Positions 48,365-57,196 are shown, numbered from the stretch's first letter. The stretch is 64,000 bases of DNA from Stagnimonas aquatica (GCF_003730135.1 NZ_RJVO01000002.1:1-64000); one strand, 5' to 3'. Notes: generated by a model from the sequence alone, not told the origin. Made by a program: numbers and translations.

Positions 48365-48844
48365 TTAAACCTCGTCAGCGAATCGCACCGTGAACAACTG
48401 GATGTCGGTCCTGCGCTCGGCCTGCAGACGCTCCCAGTAACGAAGTGCCGAGGCGTTATCGGTGCGGACAAAGGCATGGCAGCGGCTGATGCCGGCGGCC
48501 TTCAGCGGCTGCCGAACCGCAGTCAGCAAGGCCCGCCCGCAGCCCAGGCGCCGCCACGACGGATCGACCGCGAGATGGTAGAGGTAGGCGCGCCGGCCAT
48601 CGTGGCCGCACAGCACCGCCGCGATCACCTGCGCCCGCTCCGTTTCCGCCACCCAGCTGAAGCCCGGATTGCGCTCGAGGAAAGCAGCCAGGGCGGGAGG
48701 CTGGTCGCAGGCCTCGCGCAGCACCAGTCCTTCGCACCGTCGCCACAGGGCCAGGCAGGCGTCGAGGTCTGCCACGGTCATGGGCCGTAGACGCCAGTTC
48801 CGGAGTGCGTTCAAACCGCTGGCGTCCCCGACACCGGAATGCAA
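48365..48844 (-). CDS. GNAT-family acetyltransferase (YpeA/RimI-like)
   Basis: The protein of about 159 residues has the GNAT core: WRLRPMTVADLDACLALW, YLYHLAVDPSWRRLGCGRAL (the acetyl-CoA-binding Gly motif), and FVRTDNASALRYWERL. The family acetylates amines of proteins or small molecules. The GHDGRRAYLYHLAV stretch is close to the YpeA subgroup. Start is uncertain: TTG 48844 or TTG 48814 keep the first beta strand, while ATG 48781 would cut it. A small ribbon-helix-helix gene lies 15 bp upstream on the same strand, so they are probably co-transcribed. It converges on spoT. Confidence 0.82.
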   Translation of the reverse strand: MHSGVGDASGLNALRNWRLRPMTVADLDACLALWRRCEGLVLREACDQPPALAAFLERNPGFSWVAETERAQVIAAVLCGHDGRRAYLYHLAVDPSWRRLGCGRALLTAVRQPLKAAGISRCHAFVRTDNASALRYWERLQAERRTDIQLFTVRFADEV

Positions 48845-48859
48845 TGACCGCCACCCGCC

Positions 48860-49036
48860 TCAGCCACGCCCGGCGTCGTCCCGGCCGTAAGAAACCCCGT
48901 GTTTGGCCAGATAGTCGCGGATCAGCTGCCGCACCACTTGTGAGGCAGTCTGATCCTGGCGGGCGCAGAGCTGCTCGAACGCCTCCTTCTTGTCCGGGTC
49001 GATCAGCACGGTCAGACGGGCAGTTTTGGTTTCCAT
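48860..49036 (-). CDS. Ribbon-helix-helix (CopG/Arc-type) small protein
   Basis: The 58-residue frame from ATG 49036 reads METKTARLTVLIDPDKKEAF, then EQLCARQDQTASQVVRQLIR, then DYLAKHGVSYGRDD and a short tail. A beta strand with alternating residues (ARLTVLID) followed by two helices with TASQVVRQLIRDYL is the ribbon-helix-helix DNA-binding fold. An AGGAT lies ten bases upstream. Codons are GC-rich in third position like the neighbours. It is too short for usual ORF cut-offs and may be missed by annotators. It directly precedes the GNAT gene, so it could regulate that gene or act as a partner. Confidence 0.8.
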   Translation of the reverse strand: METKTARLTVLIDPDKKEAFEQLCARQDQTASQVVRQLIRDYLAKHGVSYGRDDAGRG

Positions 49037-49133
49037 GGGCCGAATCCTAGCACTGGGAAAAAGCGGTTCCCCAGCGCAGCAAATAGCGCTGCAAGGAGGG
49101 AAGACCAGGGCATTTTGTTATCATCTTACGCAC

Positions 49134-50090
49134 ATGTCATTCACATGTCGCACCGAAAGCTCCGCACCCGCAGTCCCCACCGAGGCCGCCCTTACCTTGC
49201 GCCCGAACTCACTCGACCCTCTCGCCTTGCCCGCCGGCGCGGACGGCCGCCGTTGGCATCGTCTGCCCGCCGAGGGCCTCTACAGCGGGGAGCATCTCTG
49301 GCTGCGGGAGCCGGCCGATGCCGACCTGAGGCAGGCGCTAAAGCGGATCCGCAATGGTCGCTATCGGCGGCCGTTCGCGCTCGACAGCGTCCGCTCGCGG
49401 CGCCTGCACTTCAGCCTGCGCTATGTGCAGAGCGAAATGCTGATGGACTACCCGGACGCGCTGACGCTCAGCTACACCCGGCAGATGATGGGCTTTCTGC
49501 CGCTGCTGCCGGACCCGCGCGAGCTGATGATCGTCGGCCTGGGCGGCGGCTCGCTGACCAAGTTCTGCTACCGGCACCTGCCGCAGACCCGCATCACCAC
49601 GGTGGAAATCAATCCGGAGGTGCTCGCCTTCGGCAGTCTGTTCCAGCTGCCAGCGGAGGACGCACGCCACCGCATCGTGCTCGCCGACGCCGCCGACCAC
49701 CTCTCCCAGGTCACCACCGGTCTCGACGTGGTGCTGCTCGACGGCTGCGACGCCCAGGGCACCGCGCGTCGCTTCTGCAGCCCCGAGTTCTTCCGCGAAC
49801 TGCGCGGCAAGCTGCGTCATGAGGGCATCGCGGTGATCAATCTGATCGGCGTCGCCAGTCGCGCCAGCCGTTTGCTGGAAGACCTGCGCAGCGCCTTCGA
49901 CGACCAGGTGCTGGTGCTCAACGCCCAGGCCAACGACAACCGGCTGGTATTTGCCAGCCGATGGCCCTGGTCCCTGCGGGACTGGACCGACGCAGAAGCG
50001 CGCGCCGTGGCGCTGAGCCGCGCCTGCCGCCTGGATTTCCAGCCTTTGCTGCAACAGTTGCGCCGAGCCCAGGTCCAGGCCCAGGCATAA
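49134..50090 (+). CDS. Spermidine-synthase-like methyltransferase-fold protein
   Basis: The 318-residue protein carries PRELMIVGLGGGSLTKFCYR (nucleotide-binding Gly loop), TRITTVEINPEVLAFGSLFQ with the acidic end of strand 2, and GLDVVLLDGCDAQGTA in the position of the catalytic Asp of aminopropyltransferases. The preceding MLMDYPDALTLSYTRQMMGF matches the spermidine-synthase substrate loop. An N-terminal region of about 90 residues is unlike SpeE. It may be a divergent polyamine synthase or a methyltransferase of the same fold. ATG 49134 is chosen because the frame upstream overlaps the RHH gene; no strong ribosome site is seen. A terminator hairpin follows. Confidence 0.8.
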   Translation: MSFTCRTESSAPAVPTEAALTLRPNSLDPLALPAGADGRRWHRLPAEGLYSGEHLWLREPADADLRQALKRIRNGRYRRPFALDSVRSRRLHFSLRYVQSEMLMDYPDALTLSYTRQMMGFLPLLPDPRELMIVGLGGGSLTKFCYRHLPQTRITTVEINPEVLAFGSLFQLPAEDARHRIVLADAADHLSQVTTGLDVVLLDGCDAQGTARRFCSPEFFRELRGKLRHEGIAVINLIGVASRASRLLEDLRSAFDDQVLVLNAQANDNRLVFASRWPWSLRDWTDAEARAVALSRACRLDFQPLLQQLRRAQVQAQA

Positions 50091-50092
50091 AA

Positions 50093-50120
50093 AATCCCGG
50101 GGCGCTTCCGCCCCGGGATT
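50093..50120 (-). terminator. Rho-independent terminator serving the M4 protease gene
   Basis: A perfect 12-bp stem (AATCCCGGGGCG with CGCCCCGGGATT) and a CTTC loop begin three bases after the plus-strand stop. On the minus strand it is followed by a T run, so it best fits termination of the protease transcript, with possible effect on the plus strand too. Confidence 0.8.
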
Positions 50121-50181
50121 CGGATACTGCGCTACCGGAGAGCGCGCCGGCGATGGACTCGCCGGCGTCTCCGATCCGTCT

Positions 50182-52944
50182 TCAGTGCCAACGGCGGCGG
50201 CGCAGGGCCGCCGCGAACAGGGGCAGCAAGGCCAGCCAGCCGAAGGCGCCGCCACCGAAGCGACCGCTGCTGCCGGAGGAGGAACCACCGCTGCTGCCCG
50301 AGGACGAGCCGCTGCTGGTGCTGCCGCCGGACGAGGAACCGCTGCTGGTGCTACCGCCCGAGGAGGACGAACCGCTGCTGGTGCTGCCACCGGAGCTGCT
50401 GCCGCCCGAGCTGCTGCCGGTGCCCGGATCGGTCAGGCCGCAGTAGTAGACCTGGGTGTCGTCGATGAACCAACCCAGATTGCCGCCGCAGCCGTCCTGA
50501 CCAAACTCCCAGCGGAACTTGACCTTGGCGTCCTTGGCCAGGCCCAGCTTGGCCAGATCGACGATGGTGGTGCCCCAGCTACCGGTGGCCTCACCCTGAT
50601 CGGCGCCGGTCCAGGCCGCCTCACCCGCCAGCGGGCTGGTGTTGTTGCCGTTGCCGGGCAGACCGATGGGGTCGGGGATCGGCAGCAGCGGGCCGTCGCC
50701 GAACACGCCGGTGTGCTCGTTGTAGGTGAAGGCATCCTGCGGGACGATGGCGTAGGTGTTGCCGCCATCGGTGCTGTACTTCAGGTTGCCGCCGTCAAAG
50801 CCCTGCTCGGACTGCATGAAGTGGGTGAAGGACAGGAAGCTGGCGCTATCCGGCACCGTGAACTCCGGCGAGTCGGCGCGGATCGAGCCGGAGGCATCGC
50901 CACCGGAGGTGCAGGTGCCATCCCCGTCGTTGCGAGCGAACAAGGCCTTACCGGTATGCGGCGCCGGCAGGTCGGAGTTGATCGACCAGTCGAAGGTCGG
51001 CGAATCGTAGTCGCCGGTGATGTTCTTGCTGGTGGTCCAGCCGCTCGGGATCGCACCGGCTTCCCAGGTTTCCTTGTAGCTCGGCGTGACGAACTTGCCG
51101 GTCGGGCACAGCGCGGGCGTCGAGGCTTCCGGCTTCAGCACGGTGGTGTAACCGCACTTTTCCTTCGGGTTCTGACGCAGCTCCACCGCCTTGCTGGCGA
51201 GCTCGACAGCGTCGCAGTCAGCCTGGGAAATCACTTCGTCAGAAACCTTGCCGAGCACGTCGTTGAGCGGCTTGCCGATCAGATCCTTGCAGGACATCAG
51301 CAGGGCGTCGGCGTGCTGCGCGAAGTTGGTGGTCGGCGTCTGGTACTGGGTTTCAGCCTGGAAGTAGATGTGCGCGGCCTTGGTCATGCCGATCTTGGGA
51401 ATGGTGACGCCGTTGAACTCCTTGCCGTCCACCAGCATCGCGTACATGTGGTTGGGCACGCCGGAGTTGGTGTGCACACCGCCGTTGTCGCCGGTGCTGC
51501 AGTAGTAGTTCTCGGAGGTGATAACGCTGCCCGGCGAAGGGGTCGCGAGAATCTGGATACCCAGCAGCGGCACGTTGACGCCGAAGTTGTCCGGATCCCA
51601 CATGTCGCGCAGCAGCAGGCCAGCGGCGACTTCGGACAAGTCCTCGCCCAGCACCCAGCGGCTGCCGCCGTTCTCGAAGTAATCGCCTTCGGTCAAGGTC
51701 ACGCCCAGCGGCCCTTCGATGCCGTTCACCAGGTCGTAGGTCTCACCGAAGATGTCCGAATAGGCTTCGTTGAGCGCGCCCGACTGGTACTGGTAGACCA
51801 GCCCGTGGGTGTACTCGGTGTAGGCGTGGCTCCACTCGTGGCTGACCACGTCGTCGGCATCGAACGCCGGGCAGTAATTGGTCGAGTCGCCGTTCCAGTA
51901 GGCGTTCGGGCACTGCTCGTTGATCAGGTAGACGCTCTTCTGCACCTGCGCGCGCAACTCGCCGGTGGCCGGATCAATGAAACCGTCGTCGTAGCCTTCG
52001 CGGCCGAACAGGTTCTTGTACAGCTCGTAGGTGCCGCCGGCGAAGATGTAGAGGTTATCGACCGGCAGGCGCGGGATGCGCGAGGTCGGGTCGCTGCCGA
52101 CGTCGCCCACCAGGGGGATGTCGCTGGGTGCGCCCAGACTGCCCTCGGTGTAGAACGGCGGCAGGTCCTGATTGGCAAAATAGATCTCGCGGTTGAGGAC
52201 GGTGTGGATCTCGTCGATGCGGTTGAGCACCGTGCCACGGTTGGCGTCGAGGATCAGCCGGTCCTTGATCGGGTAGGCCAGGGTGCCGCCGGTCAGGATC
52301 ACCTCGTAGGCGAGGTAGCTCTCGCCCGGGACGCCCTTGAGCAGGCCGGTGCGGTAGAACATCAGGCGGCTGGATTCCAGCTTCAGTGCCTTGCCCGGAT
52401 ACATCTTGGCGCCGGCGGCCATGGCGCGCTGGCGCAGGTCACCGATCGACATCTTCGGCGTGGTGGACAGCTGATCCAGGCCCGGAACGAACACGCCGTT
52501 GACACCACGGACGCCACTACCATCCATGTGCACCACCAGCCGCGCACCAAAAACGGGCAGGCCCTGGGAGACCTGATCCATATGGACATGGGTGACGCCG
52601 GTGCGGTCCTTGGAAACACGCCGCGAACCGAGCTGGTTCAGCGGATTGTCGGCGCCGACCAGGCTGCCGTAGATGGACAGGAAAAACTGCGCGCGCTCCA
52701 CCGGGTCGGCGGCCGGGTTGTCGACCAGCAGCGGCGTTTTGCCGGTGCTGTGCACGGTGTTGTACAGGCTGTCGGGCAGCGAATGATTCAGCAGCGCGCC
52801 CTGGGTGTTGCTGTTGAGGCGGGCGAGCAACTCCACCGGGCCGGAAGCCGGCCGCTCCGGAATCGCCTGCGCCGCGCCGGCCAAGGTCATCAGCGCCACG
52901 GCGCTGAAACGGCTGATACCGCGTAAAGTAAATGCGTTCTTCAT
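50182..52944 (-). CDS. Secreted M4 (thermolysin-type) metalloprotease with GlyGly-CTERM tail
   Basis: The 920-residue preproenzyme begins at ATG 52944, which opens a Sec signal ending in GAAQA; the frame is open to 53019. An FTP/PepSY-type propeptide covers residues 30-200. The catalytic domain has HEWSH (369-373) and Glu393 in GALNEAYSDIFGE, the M4 zinc ligands. A beta-rich C-terminal domain comes next, then a Gly/Ser-rich linker, then a GlyGly-CTERM signal: FGGGAFGWLALLPLFAAALR, then Arg residues. Such tails are processed by rhombosortase and are linked to type II secretion. The protein is expected to be cell-surface or extracellular. It converges on the spermidine-synthase-like gene. Confidence 0.93.
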   Translation of the reverse strand: MKNAFTLRGISRFSAVALMTLAGAAQAIPERPASGPVELLARLNSNTQGALLNHSLPDSLYNTVHSTGKTPLLVDNPAADPVERAQFFLSIYGSLVGADNPLNQLGSRRVSKDRTGVTHVHMDQVSQGLPVFGARLVVHMDGSGVRGVNGVFVPGLDQLSTTPKMSIGDLRQRAMAAGAKMYPGKALKLESSRLMFYRTGLLKGVPGESYLAYEVILTGGTLAYPIKDRLILDANRGTVLNRIDEIHTVLNREIYFANQDLPPFYTEGSLGAPSDIPLVGDVGSDPTSRIPRLPVDNLYIFAGGTYELYKNLFGREGYDDGFIDPATGELRAQVQKSVYLINEQCPNAYWNGDSTNYCPAFDADDVVSHEWSHAYTEYTHGLVYQYQSGALNEAYSDIFGETYDLVNGIEGPLGVTLTEGDYFENGGSRWVLGEDLSEVAAGLLLRDMWDPDNFGVNVPLLGIQILATPSPGSVITSENYYCSTGDNGGVHTNSGVPNHMYAMLVDGKEFNGVTIPKIGMTKAAHIYFQAETQYQTPTTNFAQHADALLMSCKDLIGKPLNDVLGKVSDEVISQADCDAVELASKAVELRQNPKEKCGYTTVLKPEASTPALCPTGKFVTPSYKETWEAGAIPSGWTTSKNITGDYDSPTFDWSINSDLPAPHTGKALFARNDGDGTCTSGGDASGSIRADSPEFTVPDSASFLSFTHFMQSEQGFDGGNLKYSTDGGNTYAIVPQDAFTYNEHTGVFGDGPLLPIPDPIGLPGNGNNTSPLAGEAAWTGADQGEATGSWGTTIVDLAKLGLAKDAKVKFRWEFGQDGCGGNLGWFIDDTQVYYCGLTDPGTGSSSGGSSSGGSTSSGSSSSGGSTSSGSSSGGSTSSGSSSGSSGGSSSGSSGRFGGGAFGWLALLPLFAAALRRRRWH
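50258..50423 (-). repeat. Low-complexity Gly/Ser linker of the M4 protease
   Basis: About 165 bp of imperfect short repeats encode SGGSTSSGSSS-type residues between the C-terminal domain and the GlyGly-CTERM. Recurrent 9- to 36-bp units (GAACCGCTGCTGGTGCT and variants) make the region prone to slippage and length change. Confidence 0.8.
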
Positions 52945-52989
52945 AGTGGTCCGAATGAAGTTGCCGACAACTGACGTAGCTGTCGTGTT

Positions 52990-53029
52990 GGGGCTAGCCT
53001 GAAGCAAGTTCTCTGCCACGGCTAGCCCC
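52990..53029. promoter_or_regulatory. Inverted repeat in the divergent protease/ridA interval
   Basis: GGGGCTAGCC (52990-52999) and GGCTAGCCCC (53020-53029) form a perfect 10-bp inverted repeat with a 20-base spacer. Each arm contains the palindrome GGCTAGCC, so these may be two adjacent operator half-sites 30 bp apart between the protease and ridA starts. Factor unknown. Confidence 0.45.
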
Positions 53030-53086
53030 GCCGATGAATGCCAATGCTGCGTAAACCTTTAATTGACAAAACAGATTCCTAAACGC

Positions 53087-53470
53087 ATGAGCCGCGAAAT
53101 CGTTCACACCGCCGACGCCCCTGCCGCCATCGGCACCTATTCCCAGGCCGTCAAGGTCGGGAAGACGGTCTATCTCTCGGGCCAGATTCCGCTCGATCCG
53201 GTCAGCATGGCCCTGACCAATGCCAGCATCGAGGATGAGATCCACCAGGTGTTCAAGAACCTGGCGGCGGTCGCCAAGGCCAGCGGCGGTGGCCTGCAGC
53301 ACCTGGTCAAGCTCAACATCTACCTGACCGACCTCGGCCACTTCGCCAAGGTCAACGAGATCATGGGCCAGTATTTCCAGCAGCCCTACCCGGCGCGCGC
53401 CGCCATCGGCATCGCCAGCCTGCCGCGCGGCTCGCGCATCGAAGCCGACGGCATCCTGGTGCTCGACTAG
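53087..53470 (+). CDS. ridA: RidA-family enamine/imine deaminase
   Basis: The 127-residue protein has [20 protein letters not shown] and [20 protein letters not shown], where the Arg of PARA and the terminal Glu form the RidA site. RidA hydrolyses reactive enamines from PLP enzymes and protects from 2-aminoacrylate. ATG 53087 is preferred; a TTG at 53063 is in frame. It sits 20 bp before recG and is probably co-transcribed. In many gammaproteobacteria it follows spoT directly; here the RHH, GNAT, SpeE-like and protease genes intervene. Confidence 0.94.
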   Translation: MSREIVHTADAPAAIGTYSQAVKVGKTVYLSGQIPLDPVSMALTNASIEDEIHQVFKNLAAVAKASGGGLQHLVKLNIYLTDLGHFAKVNEIMGQYFQQPYPARAAIGIASLPRGSRIEADGILVLD

Positions 53471-53490
53471 CCGGAGCCGCGCCCGCGCGC

Positions 53491-55602
53491 GTGGCCACAG
53501 CACGCAGCCAAGGCGGCGCCCCAAAGTCGGCCGGTGCTGCGGTCGGTCTGCACAGCGCCGTGCAGTACCTGCGCGGCGCCGGCCCCTACCTGGGCGGCGT
53601 GCTGCACGGCCTGGGCATCGAGACCATCCAGGACCTGCTGTTCCACCTGCCGCTGCGCTACGAGGACCGCCGCCAGGCCGTCCCCATCGGCCAGCTCAAG
53701 GGCGGCGAAGACGCCCTGGTGCTGGGCCGCATCGGCGCCGCCGCAGTCGGCTTCACCGGCAAGCGCCGCACCCTCCGCGTCTCCATCGAGGACGCCAGCG
53801 GCAGCCTGCTGCTGCGCTTCTTCCACTTCAACGAGGCGCAGCGCACGGCGCTGCAGCCCGGTCGCTGGCTGCGCGCCTACGGCAGCCCGCGCGGCGGTGT
53901 CGGCGGCATGGAGATGGTGCACCCGGAATACCGGGTCGCCGAGCGCGCCGAGGACCTGCCCACCGAGGCGCGGCTGACGCCGATCTATCCGCTTACCGCC
54001 GGCCTCTCGCAGACCAAGCTGCGCGGCCTGATCCAGCAGGCGCTGGAGCTCGCCGCCCGCGACCGCTCGCTGCTGTTGAATCTGCCCGGCCTGCCGCTGC
54101 CCGACAGCCTCAGCGCTCTCCGGCTGATCCACCAGCCGGAGGCCGACAGCGACGCCCGCCTGCTCATGGCGCAACGACACCCGGCACAGGGCCGGCTGCT
54201 GCGCGAGGAGTTGCTGGCCCATCAACTGTGCATGCGTCTGCTGCGCCGCCAGGTGAAGACCCGCCCGGCGCCGCGCCTGGCCAACCTTGCCGCTGCACAG
54301 GCGGCCTTGCAGGCAGCGCTGCCGTTCCAGCTGACCGGCGCCCAGCGGCGGGTGCTGGCCGAGGTCGCGCAGGACCTGTTGCTGCAAAAGCCCATGCTGC
54401 GGCTGGTGCAGGGCGATGTCGGCTCCGGCAAAACCGTGGTCGCCGCCGTCGCCCTGCTCACCGCCGCCCGCGCCGGCTACCAGGCGGCGCTGATGGCGCC
54501 CACCGAACTGCTGGCCGAGCAGCACGCGGTAAATCTCGGCCGCTGGCTGGCACCGCTGGGCCTGTCGGTGGCTTTTCTCGCCGGCAAGCTGAAGAAGTCG
54601 CAGAAAGACACCGCCCTCGCCGCGATTGCCGCCGGCGAGGTCAGCCTGGTGGTCGGCACCCATGCGATGTTCCAGCAGAACGTCGCCTTCGCGAAACTGG
54701 CCCTGGTGGTGGTGGACGAGCAGCACCGCTTCGGCGTGCAGCAACGTCTGGCGCTGCGCGACAAGGGCCCGGCGGGCCTGAGCCCGCACCAGTTGATCAT
54801 GTCCGCCACCCCGATCCCGCGCACCCTGGCGCAGACGCTGTATGCCGATCTCGATGTCAGCGTCATTGACGAGCTGCCGCCCGGGCGCACGCCGATCACC
54901 ACCGTCGCCCTGGTCAACGAGCGGCGCCCGGAGCTGACCGCCCGCATCGGCGAGGCCTGCCGCCAGGGCAAGCAGGCCTACTGGGTCTGCACCCTGATCG
55001 AGGACAGCGACGAGCTGGAAGCCCAGGCCGCCGAAACCACCGCCGCGCAACTGCGCGCGGCCCTGCCCGAGCTGCACATCGGCCTCGTCCACGGCCGCAT
55101 GAAGCCCACCGAGAAGGAAGCGCAGATGGCGGCGTTCAAGGACGGCCGGACGCAGTTGCTGGTGGCCACCACGGTGATCGAGGTCGGCGTCGATGTGCCC
55201 AACGCCAGCATCATGGTGATCGAGAACGCCGAGCGCCTCGGCCTGGCGCAGTTGCACCAGTTGCGCGGCCGCGTCGGGCGCGGCGCGGTGGAGAGCCAGT
55301 GCGTGCTGCTCTACCAGCCGCCGTTGGGCCAACTGGGGCGCGCCCGACTCGATACCCTGCGGCGCACCACCGACGGTTTCGAGATCGCCCAGAAAGACCT
55401 CGAGCTGCGCGGCCCCGGCGAGCTGCTGGGGCGGCGCCAGACCGGCGTGATCGGGCTCAAGCTCGCCGATCCGCAGCGCGACGCGCCGCTGATCCCGGAA
55501 TTGCAGCAGCTCGCCGACCAGTGGCTGGACAGCCAGCCCGAGCTGGCGCGACTGCTGATCCGCCGCTGGGTCGGCGATGTCGAGAAGTACGCGCAGGTCT
55601 GA
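53491..55602 (+). CDS. recG: ATP-dependent DNA helicase RecG
   Basis: The 703-residue protein has an OB-fold wedge N-terminal domain ([13 protein letters not shown] and the [10 protein letters not shown] strand), Walker [25 protein letters not shown] box [14 protein letters not shown], and [39 protein letters not shown] and a C-terminal TRG-type segment follow. RecG remodels stalled forks and Holliday junctions. Start is uncertain: GTG 53491 lacks a well-placed ribosome site (GGAG is 14 bases away), and later GTG codons are possible. Length is close to that of E. coli RecG (693). It follows ridA by 20 bp. Confidence 0.95.
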   Translation: MATARSQGGAPKSAGAAVGLHSAVQYLRGAGPYLGGVLHGLGIETIQDLLFHLPLRYEDRRQAVPIGQLKGGEDALVLGRIGAAAVGFTGKRRTLRVSIEDASGSLLLRFFHFNEAQRTALQPGRWLRAYGSPRGGVGGMEMVHPEYRVAERAEDLPTEARLTPIYPLTAGLSQTKLRGLIQQALELAARDRSLLLNLPGLPLPDSLSALRLIHQPEADSDARLLMAQRHPAQGRLLREELLAHQLCMRLLRRQVKTRPAPRLANLAAAQAALQAALPFQLTGAQRRVLAEVAQDLLLQKPMLRLVQGDVGSGKTVVAAVALLTAARAGYQAALMAPTELLAEQHAVNLGRWLAPLGLSVAFLAGKLKKSQKDTALAAIAAGEVSLVVGTHAMFQQNVAFAKLALVVVDEQHRFGVQQRLALRDKGPAGLSPHQLIMSATPIPRTLAQTLYADLDVSVIDELPPGRTPITTVALVNERRPELTARIGEACRQGKQAYWVCTLIEDSDELEAQAAETTAAQLRAALPELHIGLVHGRMKPTEKEAQMAAFKDGRTQLLVATTVIEVGVDVPNASIMVIENAERLGLAQLHQLRGRVGRGAVESQCVLLYQPPLGQLGRARLDTLRRTTDGFEIAQKDLELRGPGELLGRRQTGVIGLKLADPQRDAPLIPELQQLADQWLDSQPELARLLIRRWVGDVEKYAQV

Positions 55603-55655
55603 ACGCGCGGCACCCAGTGGTTACACTCGCGCCCCCATTCGCCAAGGACGCGCCC

Positions 55656-55997
55656 ATGCCCACCACTCCCCCTCCCTGCCCAGTCTGCGCCCTGGAAAAC
55701 ACCTATCAGGACGGCGAGCTCTACATCTGCCCGGACTGCGCCCACGAATGGCCGGTGGCGGCGCCCGCCGAAGACGCTGAAGCCGAAAAGATCGTCAAGG
55801 ACGCCGTCGGCAATGTGCTGGTGGACGGCGACACGGTGACCCTGATCAAGGACCTGAAGGTGAAAGGCTCATCCCTGGTCATCAAGCAGGGCACCAAGAT
55901 CAAGAACATCCGTCTGGTGTCCGGCGACCATGACGTGGACTGCAAGGTCGATGGCACGCCGATGATGCTGAAGTCGCAGTACCTGAAGAAGGCCTGA
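55656..55997 (+). CDS. yjdM: YjdM/PhnA-type zinc-ribbon protein
   Basis: The 113-residue protein has an N-terminal zinc ribbon ([15 protein letters not shown] and [10 protein letters not shown]) and a C-terminal KOW/SH3-like domain ([20 protein letters not shown] and [19 protein letters not shown]). The family was named PhnA for alkylphosphonate genes in E. coli but its role is not settled. ATG 55656 begins 53 bp after recG; an in-frame extension upstream lies inside recG. It is the last plus-strand gene before the 100-bp palindromic element and converges on rpoZ. Confidence 0.93.
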   Translation: MPTTPPPCPVCALENTYQDGELYICPDCAHEWPVAAPAEDAEAEKIVKDAVGNVLVDGDTVTLIKDLKVKGSSLVIKQGTKIKNIRLVSGDHDVDCKVDGTPMMLKSQYLKKA

Positions 55998-56010
55998 GGC
56001 GTAGCGGCGC

Positions 56011-56110
56011 ACCCCACCGGCGCTACGCGCCACCTCCCCTGCATGCAGGGGAGGCATGGGCGGTTGCCTCCCCTACGCGTAGGGGAGGTGGCGCGTAGCG
56101 CCGGTGGGGT
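56011..56110. repeat. 100-bp palindromic element with 30-bp terminal inverted repeats
   Basis: Perfect 30-bp arms lie at 56011-56040 and 56081-56110. The arms can also fold locally: CCTCCCCT-GCATGC-AGGGGAGG and CCTCCCCT-ACGCGT-AGGGGAGG are separate palindromes, and AGGGGAGGC (56047-56055) pairs with GCCTCCCCT (56066-56074) around ATGGGCGGTT. The nested symmetry and the intergenic convergent site (yjdM and rpoZ) suggest a REP/BIME-type or miniature inverted-repeat element. It encodes nothing. Confidence 0.82.
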
Positions 56111-56169
56111 CCGGGCAGTCGAGACACAAGCCCCGGCCAGACACCGGGAGCCCATCCGGCAGCAGCAAC

Positions 56170-56198
56170 AAAAAAGCCCGCAGTCGCGGGCTTTTTTT
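56170..56198. terminator. Bidirectional Rho-independent terminator between yjdM and rpoZ
   Basis: AGCCCGC and GCGGGCT form the core stem with an AGTC loop, flanked by a run of A on the left and T on the right. It therefore reads as a terminator on both strands, ending both convergent transcripts. It lies 60 bp from the palindromic element. Confidence 0.88.
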
Positions 56199-56212
56199 GA
56201 TTCGCTCGACGC

Positions 56213-56476
56213 TTAGAGGTCGAACGAGGGGTCCAGCGCTTCCAGCTCCATCTTCGGGGCCTGGATCACCGGCAGCTCCTGCTCGTCGAGCACGCTCTCG
56301 GTAACGTAACCCTCGGCGATCTCGCGCAGCGACAGCACCGTGGACTTGTGGTTGCCCCAGGGCAGATGGGCTTCGGCGCCGCGGGCGAGCTGGCGGGCGC
56401 GCTTGGCGGCCACGAGGCTCAACTGGAACTGGTTGGGGATCTGGGCCAGGCAGTCTTCAACAGTTACGCGGGCCAT
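56213..56476 (-). CDS. rpoZ: RNA polymerase omega subunit
   Basis: The 87-residue protein starts [20 protein letters not shown], then [15 protein letters not shown], the standard omega N-terminus. Later comes [15 protein letters not shown] and an acidic tail. Omega assists assembly of RNA polymerase and, with beta', forms a ppGpp site. I chose ATG 56476, with GAGG six bases upstream; the frame is open to 56503. It follows gmk by 81 bp on the minus strand. The usual next gene, spoT, is missing here and lies on the plus strand 8 kb away. Confidence 0.95.
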   Translation of the reverse strand: MARVTVEDCLAQIPNQFQLSLVAAKRARQLARGAEAHLPWGNHKSTVLSLREIAEGYVTESVLDEQELPVIQAPKMELEALDPSFDL

Positions 56477-56557
56477 GAAAACCTCATTGAGTGGTGCAGA
56501 CAAGGCCGCGAAGGATAGCCGAGTACTGCTGGTTTTTCCAGCAGCAGGCTCGCGCGG

Positions 56558-57196
56558 CTAGGGGCGCAGCAGGTCGGCGATCAGGTCGGAATGGCGCCGC
56601 TGCTGCGCCTCGCGAGCCAGGCGCGGCGCCAGGAATAGCGCGGTCAGCTCGGCGCAGGCGGTCTCGAAGTCGGCGTTCACCAGCAAGTGTTCGTACTCGG
56701 CGTAATGGCTCATCTCGGCGGTGGCCTCGGCCATGCGCGCGGCGATCACCGCATCGCTGTCGGTGCCACGGCCACGCAGACGCCGCTCGAGCTCGGCGCG
56801 CGAGGGCGGCAGGATGAACAGGCTGCGCGCCTCGGGCATGGCGGCACGCACCTGGCGGGCGCCCTGCCAGTCAATGTCGAGAATCAGATCGACGCCCGCC
56901 GCCAGCAGCGCCTGGGTGCGCTCGCGCCCGGTGCCGTAGCGGCGCCCGAAGACATGGGCGTGTTCGAGAAAGTCCCCGGCCGCGATCATCCCGACGAAGC
57001 GCGCCTCGTCGACGTAGTGGTAGTGCACCCCCTCCTCCTCGCCCTGGCGAGGCGCGCGGGTGGTGTAGCTGACCGAGATCGCCGCCTCCACGCCCAGGCC
57101 CTTGAGCCGGGGCAGCAGGGCGCGAGTGAGGCTGGTCTTGCCGCCGCCGGACGGGGCGGAGACGATCCAGAGATTGCCGGGGGTGGACGCATTCAT
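56558..57196 (-). CDS. gmk: Guanylate kinase
   Basis: The 212-residue enzyme phosphorylates GMP to GDP. WIVSAPSGGGKTSLTRALLP is the P-loop, VSYTTRAPRQGEEEGVHYHY the GMP-binding Ser/Tyr region, and LILDIDWQGARQVRAAMPEA the Walker B-like segment. I chose ATG 57196; the frame is open to 57253 without family similarity. Its position before rpoZ, with yicC 6 kb further right on the same strand, suggests the remains of a yicC-gmk-rpoZ operon. The phospholipase gene diverges from it. Confidence 0.96.
   Translation of the reverse strand: MNASTPGNLWIVSAPSGGGKTSLTRALLPRLKGLGVEAAISVSYTTRAPRQGEEEGVHYHYVDEARFVGMIAAGDFLEHAHVFGRRYGTGRERTQALLAAGVDLILDIDWQGARQVRAAMPEARSLFILPPSRAELERRLRGRGTDSDAVIAARMAEATAEMSHYAEYEHLLVNADFETACAELTALFLAPRLAREAQQRRHSDLIADLLRP

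Noticed and set aside
50185-52926. A 913-codon open frame on the plus strand opposite the M4 protease gene
   Set aside because: It is the mirror frame of a GC-rich gene with clear HEXXH protease motifs; it has low-complexity Ala/Gly/Val/Arg composition and no recognisable domain.
53063-53068. Perfect TTGACA upstream of ridA, considered as a -35 box
   Set aside because: A -10 box 17 bp later would fall on the ridA start codon, and no TATAAT-like sequence is there.
53467-55332. A 621-codon minus-strand frame opposite recG
   Set aside because: Mirror frame of RecG, which has complete helicase motifs.
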